From the NCBI GenBank assembly GCA_000708835.1, contig DF236971.1:242733-306732 (forward strand): DNA of 64,000 nt, in the 5' to 3' direction. Position numbers and translations under genes: made by a program. The notes under the pieces are model-generated. The model did no database searches and was not told the origin of the DNA. It saw only the letters and a list, made by a program, of their open reading frames with translations. This document shows positions 38,401 through 48,300 of this stretch, in pieces. Position 1 is the stretch's first letter, and each line of letters starts with the position of its first letter. The stretch is from Klebsormidium nitens (lineage: Eukaryota > Streptophyta > Klebsormidiophyceae > Klebsormidiales > Klebsormidiaceae).

Positions 38401-40899
38401 TCGCTCACAAAGAAAAACTTCTCGGCAAGACTTGGCAAAGGCAAAAGGCAAAGCCGAGGGCCTTGACGGAGGGGAAACTGACCCGGGCAATGCCGCCGAT
38501 GAATCCACAAGAACCTATTGCTCTCAAGAGGAGCTGCCGCAATGGAACAAGGGAGGGTCTCGGGCAGAAAGCGGGCCAGAGAAGAAGGGGACGAAGCGGA
38601 GATGGGTGAAGGATCTGAAGCGGCGGATGTGGATGCTTTTTCAATCTTAGAGCGCCTGAGCAAACCAAGCGATTGGTGAACGGCTTGTTCGAGGCTTCTC
38701 AAAATATGGACTTTTGCAAAAAGTCTGATCAGGCTTGCATAAAAGGGCAGCATATGCTTGACCAAATGGAGCAATGTCTGTTGAAGATGGACTCCGCTTC
38801 TTTCCACAGTGCTCTTCAAGCGAAATCAAAAGCATGGACGCTTTGGCAAGGCGGTTCTTGCCAAAGGACGAAATCGAGGAGCTGCGACTTGGTGTGACAG
38901 AAGCGAAACCACCAACGGCCGGTCTGCACGTCAAGAAGGAGCAGCCTATTGATACTTTAAAGTGATGCGCTTGGAGACTGGGTATCCGATTGCTGATACA
39001 GAGAGTCAATGCATGGGATCAGATACACCCGCCGTAAAATTTGACCAATTCGAAATAAGTGCAAACAAGTTACTACACTCAACGGCCACATCTATCCTTG
39101 AGAAATTAGGCGCCGCAGAAGCTGAATGCATGTCTAGATTCGTAAAAAGTGGAAACAAGAGAGTAGGAAAGCGCACCACCATCTTCGTAGAGCTCGATGC
39201 CATCCTCCGCCTCCTCGCCGAGCCCGCTCGCGCCTGGCAGGCTCCAAACTCTGAAGGGCGCCCGTTCGACCTGAAACAGACGGGGTCTGGTTTTGGGTCC
39301 AATCTCACGATGCCATTTCCGACATTTTGGAACGTTTAGCGAGAGATGCAGCCAACCAAGCGAGCCTGCAAAATGCACCCCAGCTTTCCCGAAAAACGAA
39401 CAGTGTGCCGCAGTTTCTCACCACTGGGAGCGTGCTCTGTGTAGGCTGAACGGAGCTACTGGGGTCGTCAGCCGCCATGACGACAGGCCCATAAGTGACA
39501 GTGACGACGATGAAGTAAGCATAGCGCAGAGCGGTGCCGCGGTAGGATGGTGGCAGGACTTTGGGGAGAGTGGCCCTAATTGCCCCTGTGAGAGATGACC
39601 ACCGAAACATAAGCGTGCGAATGAACGGTCAGTAGATGTCTACTGATGTCTGATACCCCTTCAGACAATCAGTCAATATCTGAATACCCCTGCAAACAAT
39701 CAGGAGATGTCCGACTACCCTGCAAACGATCAATAATTCACTGATTGCCCCTGCAAACGATCATTGAGTTCTGATTACCCCTGCAAATGTTGGACAGCGT
39801 TCTGAGCAGAAGACCAAGCAGTAGATGAATATTGTCAACGCTGGGCGGTGTGCGATAAGGATGCAAGCAGATGGAGAGCGACAATATGAGAGAGGAGACT
39901 CCGAGAACGGCAGTGAGTCACTCGGACGGTATCTCCTGATGTGAAGAAGCCCCCTGAGAGAATGCTTCTTTTACTCGAGCTGCAACATCCAGGTGACCTC
40001 GGCTTCTCACATTTTTGTAGCCAGCAAGCAATTGAACAAAAGGCCGCCAGGCATGTATCCAGGAAGGAAGAAGTACAGGGATCGTTGAAGAAGGGATGGT
40101 GCTGAAACGAAATTGGCGGTGTTTCTCAAAACTCACATGTTTTGGTGCCTCCTGGTTTCAGAAGCAGGTTTGAGGCAAGAGGTGTCACCTCGGATGTCAG
40201 GATGAGCCGCTCTCCTGATGATGGAGACAAAGAGAACAAGTGTTAGCAAACATGATTGGATCATCTCACTGCCAAATGGCACATGCTGCTTATTTGTCCC
40301 CAGTGTTTGCTTCTCATAGATTGTTGACAGGGCGTTGAAGGGTCTGGTTCAGACTTGACACATTATTTGACATCTGCACTCTACTGACAGTAGGCAAATA
40401 CGAAGACTTGCACCATTGGCACTGCAGTGAACGCACTGCAACTTTCAAGAATTCAGCTCAACCAATCACTCGATGCGACTCCATATCTATCCTGCGGCGC
40501 AAGGCGCCACCACATGCCCCCCCAATTCCACGCACGCTTCTATTGCACTTCAGCAGACGAAGCACACAGCAGGGCGAATTGCTTACCCCTGCCACCTCCA
40601 CCCCCGCTGACCTTTGGCGTCATAATCCATGTCGGATCCACCTTCTCCATCCCCCTGATCTCCACAGACACGTCCTTGATAAGCACCGCATGCTGCAAGT
40701 CTGCCACGGCCGAGCTCTGAGAACCACCGTTTGGCGTCCTCGCCTGAGAATGCTGCACAAACCGCTCATTGTGCACGTCGATGGAAGCGATCACTTGCTC
40801 CCCAGGGCGATACGCCGGTCGGCCTACCGTGATCCTGACGGAGGGCGGAGGGGAGGCGCTGCTCTTGGGAGGCGGGCCGGCAGACTGAGATTTGAACAT
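35403..40899 (-). CDS. RGP1: RGP1-like (Rab6-GEF complex partner) protein
   Basis: Eight exons: 40899-40587, 40214-40137, 39585-39422, 39270-39177 (or 39180), 38358-38041, 37341-37152, 36703-36562 and 35936-35403; about 610 aa with every junction in frame. Conserved family segments appear in order: ITVGRPAYRPGEQVIASIDV, GERLILTSEVTPLASNLLL, LPKVLPPSYRGTALRYAYF, VERAPFRVWSLPG, TYNIRIGDQLLVRFSPRNPE with LGDAVSGTLDFSD, CLKVSVTLETQE, and TEYHELSADLIHTHFIFTIP with VDVKWTLRFEF. This is the arrestin-like Rgp1 family. With Ric1, Rgp1 activates Rab6/Ypt6 at the Golgi in yeast and animals; Ric1 is not in this window. A Ser/Pro-rich insert (exons 5-6) and a charged tail are variable. The last intron holds an antisense tRNA relic. 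Confidence 0.92.
36309..36382 (+). tRNA. tRNA-Phe(GAA), organelle type, probably a relic
   Basis: A 74-nt cloverleaf-like sequence. Acceptor GTTTGGG pairs with CCCAGAC; the anticodon arm is AAGGA-CTGAAAA-TCCTT with anticodon GAA; the T-arm is GGTGG-TTCAAGT-CCACT. The sequence resembles bacterial/mitochondrial rather than nuclear tRNA-Phe (TAGCTCAGTTGGTTAG, AAAATCCTTGTGTC). The D-stem is damaged: a GAGC-type return strand has become GCG. It lies on the plus strand inside the last intron (36561-35937) of minus-strand RGP1. Most likely a transferred organelle fragment. Confidence 0.75.
39646..39795. repeat. Five-unit minisatellite in an RGP1 intron
   Basis: Units of about 30-36 bp with core TCTGAxTACCCCTGCAAACxAT run from 39646 to 39795, in the intron between the second and third RGP1 exons. 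Units are imperfect. Confidence 0.75.
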
Positions 40900-41479
40900 T
40901 ATGGCGTGTCTCTAGAAGGCGCCTGCACTGAGCTGGGTAGCTGCATTTCCAGGTTGCGGGGCCTTTGATGATTTGAGCGTTTTACAAACTAAACATTAGA
41001 GTGCCACTAAGGATGCACTCACAAGCCAGCAGGTTGTTCCCCTGTGAAGTGAATCTGTTTGGCGGGAACTGAGACCGCCGCCCGATCACAGGTGCTCCTG
41101 CCACTCCAGAGCTGGCTTCAACTTTATAGAACTTACATCACAGATTTATCCCACTCACTGAACTGCGCTGATGCAGCGAATCGAGGCAAGGTGCAACGTT
41201 CAAGCGCCCTAAATTCCTACTCAACGTTCTGAGAATGTCCCAAACAGCAGAAGAGAACTGGACAGAGAAGACGCCTCCGATCACTCTCATCTGCACAAGC
41301 TTCTTGAAGCAGAATGTGAGTTGGAAGTGGGCTGATGATCGCTGATCAATGACATATTTTGTTGTATGGCTGCAAAAATCTCATTGTATCTCGTGAAAGT
41401 GGTGGGTTATGCTCCGAGCTGCCGCGGTAGACCCTCATAAGAGTACAGGAAAGCAGGCGCGTACGGTATACGGTACAGC
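40900..41479. other. Divergent region between RGP1 and the RUN-PX gene
   Basis: RGP1 starts at 40899 and runs left; the RUN-PX gene runs right. A short open block from ATG 41235 ends at a donor-like AAT|GTGAGT (41315), but its phase does not fit the RUN exon, so it is not used. The promoter of RGP1 should lie here. Confidence 0.4.
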
Positions 41480-41850
41480 CAGGGGGACCAAACGCCCCAG
41501 GTAAATAGGTTAGCAACATGAACAGTGTTCCAGCAGCCAAACGGCTTATTGCCCGGAACCGAAAACTGGTGGGATTGAACCTCCACAGGGTCACCTTCGA
41601 AACCCCGAGGTTTCGTGTCCGGGCAAAACGCCGCTCAGGAGATGTAGAGGGCTGGTTTAGGTGGGTTTCACAGGCAAAAACCCATTAACCTTCTTCTAAC
41701 AATCTTCTTAACCCTCTCCTGAGACCAACCGAGGACCGCAGCGGCCTCGGGACATCAAAATGAACCAATCTTGACCGTCAAAGTGGAAAATTTCTCATCT
41801 GACGGTGCGGTACACGGTTCACGGACTTTGAGTGGCGTTTGGTCCCCCTA
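41480..41850. mobile_element. Non-autonomous hAT-type element (371 bp) with 8-bp target duplication
   Basis: The left end CAGGGGGACCAAACGCC and right end GGCGTTTGGTCCCCCTA are 17-bp terminal inverted repeats (16 matches). The 8-mer GGTACAGC flanks both ends exactly (41472-41479 and 41851-41858). An 8-bp duplication with YAGGG-type termini is the signature of the hAT superfamily. There is no transposase ORF. The interior contains a strongly structured 74-nt palindromic core (41551-41624). Confidence 0.88.
41551..41624 (-). other. tRNA-like foldable core of the hAT element
   Basis: Read on the minus strand, 74 nt are closed by a 7-bp stem GCCCGGA/TCCGGGC. Inside are a perfect 7-bp hairpin CGAAACC-tcgg-GGTTTCG and an arm containing GGTTCAATCC, which fits the RNA polymerase III B-box consensus. 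It lacks a normal anticodon arm, so it is not a functional tRNA. It may derive from a tRNA/SINE or be coincidence. Confidence 0.45.
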
Positions 41851-41935
41851 GGTACAGCCGAGACTGGCGTGGACTGGGGCCTTCTCAATCCAAATTTAGC
41901 TTTGGCCGAGTGTGTTTTTTTATTTTCGAAAGCAT

Positions 41936-41944
41936 GTATATAAG
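41936..41944 (+). promoter_or_regulatory. TATA box of the RUN-PX gene (putative)
   Basis: GTATATAAG lies 86 bp after the hAT element and about 270-390 bp before the candidate start codons of the downstream gene. Position and sequence fit a TATA box; expected transcription start is around 41965-41975. Confidence 0.5.
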
Positions 41945-42323
41945 TGCACTGATAGAACGGCTATAAGCAAAGAAGACACAGGCATGGTCTACATAACCGG
42001 GCTGCCTTCGATCCGCTATAAAGTATAAAACAGTCTGCTACAAATTGCGAATGTGGAAGACATCTTCTGAACATGAATTTTGGACCTTTAATTGTAGGCA
42101 AAAAGTAGGGGCAAAAAGTCGAGCTGCTCGTGCATTTCAGGTTGTTTTCAAACAAGGTCTACCGTAATAATATTAGGCTTGAAGCAAGGAAGGTTAGAGC
42201 AGCAATGGAGGCTGCTGTCTCCCCTTGTTAGAAAGAAGGACGAACAGAAGACTGGAAGATCAGTAGATTGTGCTCCTTGCAGCTGCCAACTCTCCAGATG
42301 CCGCCGTTGCTCCACACGAAATA

Positions 42324-45300
42324 ATGCGCTCTCCTCCTGAGCTCATCATGCAAGGGCCAGCAGAGAAAGTGCCTGCTGAGGCTGGGGCACTGATGGGACA
42401 TTTGAAGCAAGCATTGAAGTGCGTCTTTCTAGAATCAGCCCATGTATCAGGAGCAAATGCGAAGCCTGCTGCCGAAGCGGCTCTCGAACGTGCGGTTCCG
42501 ACAGTGGAAGGATTTCTTAAACTAGCCAATGCGGGTTCAGCCAGCAACGGAGACACGCACGCAACGCAGCTTGGCGGAGAAACCAGGGCTTTGAACGGCA
42601 ACAGGGACGCCGCGTCTGCAGCTCCCCTAGCGATTGGCATTCTTGGCGGAACCACAACGCTTCCTGGCAAACTCTCTGCCGTGGCAAACCTGTGTAGCAT
42701 TCTAGAGCAGATTCTGCAGCATGGCCTCCGCCCAAGCGTCTCGGAGGGGGGCTACGGACTCATCGGGGGGGTCATGGGGGGCTGGCGGAGAGCCCCCTCC
42801 CAGCAGCCGCCCCCAGGTGCCTGGCGTTTCCTGGAGGCCGTGGTTGCTGCGCAACCTGCCGGCGGGGCGTTGGCTCAACCGAGGGAGGTTACAAGCGCAA
42901 CCGAAAAGTCAACCGAAGCCGCAAACCCCTCAGCAAACGAAGGGACAGAAGATGCCGTTTCAAGTGGCAAAAATGGTGATTTGACCGCCTCTTCATCTTC
43001 TGGGGGGGAATGCGCAGGGGTTAGAGAGGGCTCCCATTCCTATCCCCCACTCGCTAGTGGCCTCGCGCAAATCAGAGCGGTTGCTGGGACCTCAACCGAC
43101 TCGGTTAGACTTCAGGCGTTACTTCGTCTGGGACTCAGCTGCCGCTGTCTAGGGCCGTGGTTAGCAGAAGCGCTTTTGTCTCCGACTGCGCAAGGGGCGT
43201 CCGGCAAGGGGGGTTTGTTGGCCCAGCTGTACGACGAGATTGCGTTTGTGCGCAGCCATGATAACGTGGAAGCGTTAGTGGCCACGATGATGGCCCTGGG
43301 GCCGCTGCGTTTTGACGGTTTGGAAACGGGGTTTAAGGAGGGTTCGGGGTTGGTTAGGGAGTCGGGCCATGCGACGACCGAGGGGCCGGCGGACGCGCCA
43401 GGTGGTGCCACGGGAGCAGGCGTTTCTGAGGGGCTAGGGTCTGGGGCGAAACTTTCTGAAAGCGGCCAGAGTGCTGGAAAGGCAGCAGTCTCAGCGTCAG
43501 GTAAGGCCTGCTTTATGGAAGAAGCGATGACTATTTTGATAGAAAAGTCACAGGGCCGTTCTTCGCACCTTGTTTCGCTGTCGAACTTTTGCGTACATCA
43601 GGGCTCTTATTTATTTTCTGCCAGGCATTGTCCAAGAAAGACTAGCAAAATTACTCTTCTTTTCAAAGGAAATCATTCTTATTCAGCACCACTGTCAAGT
43701 TTAGACGAATAGGCTTCAATCCCAAAGTGCGATCGGTGTGTACATCTTATCAAGCACTGGGGAACTAGCGAAGGATCCACCACAAGATTCTCACCACTTT
43801 GCCTGCCACTGGGTTCCGAAGTCATGTTCAACCTTTTTTTCTTCCATCCAGGTGGCGTGCTTAACACCGGCTGGTCCACCCTGACCTCCGTTGGGACTGG
43901 CGCAGCTTCGCTGGTGTTAGAAGGCGGCAGCGCTGCCTCGGGCCTGTGGAAAACTGTCAACTCCACGTCTCAAAACTGGGGCACCTTTGCGGCCTCGCGT
44001 GTGCTCCCGAAACCGGCCCCTGCTTTGAGTACTGGGCCCAAAACCGCGTCGCCTATTGGGGTTCACAACAGCATCACAGAGGGGGGGCAACTTGGCAAGG
44101 AAGGCACCAGCTCTCAAGCCCCCCAAACGGACGGAGCCGGTGTCCGGGAAAACGAGGAACTCACTGCTCCTCTGGAGGAGAATTCGAACGAGAGTAACGG
44201 TTCGGAACCAGCTGGGTCTATTCTGATTCCGGGTCAGGATATGAATTTGCAAACTGAGGTGTCCAGAAAAAGTACCGGAGGAGAGAAGCAACCAGATCTT
44301 TCCCAGCCAGGGTCGTTTCTCCCGACGGTGGCCAATAAGGCCGCGACAGCTGTCACGGCGGCGGCCTCCACCATCTCTGAAGGTTCTCTTAAGCCCATGT
44401 TCAGTTACCCCTTCCGGCGGCCCTCCTCCAGCGGGGGGGCAGAAGCAACTGGTCGGCCCCCAGTCGCCTTACCCCCCACAGAGGCCATGACTACGCCCGG
44501 TGCTGGCATGATCTCTGAACGGCTCTCTTCCGCAAATGAAGCGATGCCCGCCAACTGTGCAGACGATTTGGAGACAGTGAAGCCCTCCAACTACGCTGAG
44601 ACCGCAACGAGATTGGGCTTTTTCTTCCCATTTCAACGGCCGTCTTCGAGCGATGGGGTGGGGGACAGGGGCACTTCGCAACCGGCTTCAAAACCCTTCT
44701 GGCGGCGCTTCTCCAGTGGGAGCGAGCCAACAAGCAGCGGGTTTGACGAACTGTTTCCAGAGGCGGAGTTCGGTAGCAACGAGAACGGGGAGGTTTTGCA
44801 AGCGGGGGTGGCGGACGGGCGGGAGAAGGACGGTTTAGATTGGCTGAGAGCGGAAGAGCACGTCGGGGGTTTCGATCCCGGAGGGGGGTCGCTTACGGGT
44901 GGAGGTAAGCAAAGAGAAGAGGTTCAGAGAGAGATTCTTGCAGAGGGACACGGCGCTAATCGAAGCGCGTTTCAGGGACTTCGAGGTCGAGGAGCGGCCC
45001 CTGCTGAGCAAAAGGGGGCTGAAGAGCTGACAGGCAGCCACTCAGCGGCATCCGGAAGCAGAAGCGGTGCGTTTGAAAAGTCAGGAATGGGCACGGGGAG
45101 CCAAAAAGGGGCGTCTGAAACTCGGGGAGGGGCGTCCGAAAGTCAGAAGGGGTTTTTCAATGATTGGGCTGGACAGGGGGTCGTCGTCGGACGAGAACAG
45201 AACGAAGAAGGACGAGTGCCTACTCAGCTAACGGCTCAAACGCCCGCTCGGCCCTGGTCCGAATCCTGGGCACCGGGATCGCTTTTTTCGGCAGCGGGCG

Positions 45301-48300
45301 TCAGCGTCAGGAACGGGGTCCTCGCACCTCAGGAACTGCTCTCGTCCGTGGTCTCCAAAGGCTGGCCCTTCGGAACCGGTTCTAAACCCAGCCTCCCTCT
45401 GGAAAGCTCTAGCAAACCCCCGAAAGTAGCGGCTAATTTTCAAGTCCAGAATCAGGGCACAGGGCTCGTAGAGTCCAAGTCTGGCTGGTTGGGGGACCAA
45501 AACGCTTCTGCGAAAGGCCCCCTGGGGCGGGTTGGTTCTGAGCGGGGGGCAGGAAAGGCTGCGGAGAGTGACCCCCAGAGCGACGCGAGCGTAATAGTGT
45601 ACAGCAGCGGAGATGACTCGTATCAGAGCCAGGTCCCCAGTCCCCAGCAACTCGCCAGCCTTCTCGGGCCGGGGGCTGAGGTACTGATTCTCGACGGGCG
45701 GTCTGGGGACGAGTTGGAAACGGAGCCGGGGCTTCGAGGGGGGGGCAACCAAAAGGGGGGGGTGAAAACCGCCTCGAGCAGCGAAGACGATCTGGAGTCG
45801 GACCTGGGCGCGATGTTGGGAGGGAGGTTGTACCGACGTAAGCAGAAACGCCTGGAAAACAAAGGGTTCTCGTTAGAGAGTGAGACTGGACCGCTCCTAG
45901 CGGAGGGGGCAGCGTTGCACTGGGGCGGGCCTGAGCTTGCTGACGTTCTCCCAGGGCTTTCGAGTGACGTCACGAGGGGTGGGGAGTTGAGCGGGGACCC
46001 TGGGGACCTGAGCTTCAAGCACCTTCTGGCGCAGCCCGAAGTTGCGGACGGGTCTGAGCCGGACGCTGGTATGTCGTCGGACGCTGCAACATCTGCGGAC
46101 GCTGTCAGGTTTCCGGACGGCAGTCAACTGCCTGAAACTGGCGCGTTGGGCGGAAGTCCGCTGGGCCACGGGACGGAATTTGACGCTGCCAAACTCTCGG
46201 GGGCTGCCCAACACTCAGACGTTGTCCGATCTCTGTCCGAAAGTGGCGCGCCGGACGACGGGCCCCTGGTTCACCGGACAGATTCGGACGCGGCGCGGGG
46301 GGCTGCAGCGGGTGAGAGCGTGGTGGGCGTCCGGAGCCCCCTGTTCAGGCTGGCCAGCGACTCGACGACCGGGGATGCGAGCCCACGAGCGCCCTTGGAC
46401 GCGGTAATTATTTTTGGCTTTGTGTTTTGATTTCCTGAAATGGTTGGAGTCGTCGTTTCCTTGAGCATAAAGACGAATCCCAGCAGGTCGTTATGGAACA
46501 CAGATAGACACCCCGTTTCGCACAGCTAGACACCCCCCTGGCATCGAAAGACAGTCTTTCGTGCATTTTGAAAAGCCTTACCCCAAGGATTTCATTGGAA
46601 AGACCTTTTCAAGCAATCCTAAGAGGCGTGCAAGAAAGAGGACCCCACAAACAGGTTCATTGACATGTTTTAAAGGCGGCAACTATCTACCTTTCCCAGA
46701 CAAGTTTTGTGGCCGTTTCATTACAGCTTCGCGGGCTGCTAACTTTGGACGACGGCTACTTGGACAATGATCCAACCATCTCTAATCGCTGAGCGACCTT
46801 CGTGCGTGATCTTCAAATGGCTGTTGTCTCAAGCCATCTCGAGTCAGATAGAGGTTTCCGGACAGCTGTACGGTCCGCTACCTGGGCGATGGCTACTAAT
46901 GCGGACACATTTAAATCCCGCTTTGCTCCACTGCGTATTTCTCTTTTCCAGAAGTCAAGGTGGTTCTTCCTCGCAATCCTCATATTTCAGCATCTTCCCT
47001 AACGTCCGAAGGCAGGTTTTGGCCAGCTGTGCGGTCCGCTCAATCTGGACGTCCGCTCAATCTGGACGACGGCTACCTGGACACGTTCTATCTAAGCAGC
47101 CCCTCCGGAGAACCATATTCTTCTACACGCAACGTGGTTTTCCTCTCACACGTCTTCATGGAGTTTTCACAAGTTTCAAGCGTCTGTCCCAATGCACGTA
47201 TCCGGACAGCTGTACAGTCCGCTTAATCTGGAAGACGGCTACCTGAACACGACTTGATCAGGTTTATCCGTCATACGACCGGACCACGAGCCCGTTGTTT
47301 TCTCGAACAATCGGCTTTTGTTCGTCCGAACGCAGGTCTCCGGACAAGTGTACGGTCCGCTCAATCTCGACGACGGTTACCTGGACATGATCTAGCAGTT
47401 CCTGCTCCACTGCACGATCAGCCATTGCGGAAGTCAAGGTGGTCCTGTCTCGCAAGTCCCGTCTCAAGAAACTTCGAACCTCCTCTTTAAATGCAGGTCT
47501 CCGGACAGCTGTACGGTCCGCTCAATCTGGACGACGGCTACCTGGACATGGTCACCGACATGGAGGACGTCCTCCTCGACACTGACGGCGGCTCGGGACT
47601 GTCACGTGCCTCCAGCTCCTTTGGCCACGTGGCGCACCCCTCGTCGTCCCGGGTGCCAGGTGGCGGCTTCCGGAGGGTGGAAGTGGTGGGCGTCCGCTAC
47701 GTTGCGACCTCCCCGTCTGAACGTGCGCAATTCCCGTCCGAGAGAGTGAACTTTGCGTCCGAAAGGACGAAATTAGCGTCCGGAAGCCCGTTTTCGGACG
47801 GGGGCAGGAAGGGTCCGCAGAAGAATCCCGGGGAGGTTCAGCTCAGGCAGACGAGAGGCGGGTTTGGGGTTTCTGCGGAGGCGGTGCGGACGCAGGAGTT
47901 GGGAACAAATGCAGCGGCGTTGATGCAGCCGCTCACAAACGAGTTGACTACGTTCGAGTCAAATGACGGAGAGGGTGACCACTCTCCTTCTCGACAAGCC
48001 GGGTTTAGTGGGTCGGCAAACCTGGAGGTGGAAGTATACGAGGACCTTCTGCGGGGCAGCGACGATGAGTTCGAAGACTCCCCGCATGGCAAGAGCCCTT
48101 CGGACGCTCGGACGCTTCGTGTCGAAACCGCGTCGGACCTGCGGAACTTTCTCGGTGGGGTGGAGCGGAACGGAACGGACGAAGGCGAGCGCGGCTTGTC
48201 GGGGGAGGGGACTACGAAACCGGGAGGTCTATCGGAAAACCGGAGCGCGGCTGGAGAACTTGAGCCCACAAGCGGTTTGAAGTCCCCGGTTGGAGAGGGG

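Noticed and set aside
37881-38609. Plus-strand ORF of 242 codons
   Set aside because: It lies antisense to RGP1 exon 38358-38041, whose splice phases and conserved context are much stronger; the plus frame has no domain.
41235-41315. Short first exon for the RUN-PX gene
   Set aside because: Ends in phase 0, while the RUN exon acceptor at 42281 needs phase 1; the TATA-like site at 41936 also lies downstream of it.
43824-43851. Met at 43824 as an independent gene start
   Set aside because: The bases before 43852 are a pyrimidine-rich acceptor tract, and the exon joins the RUN exon in frame.
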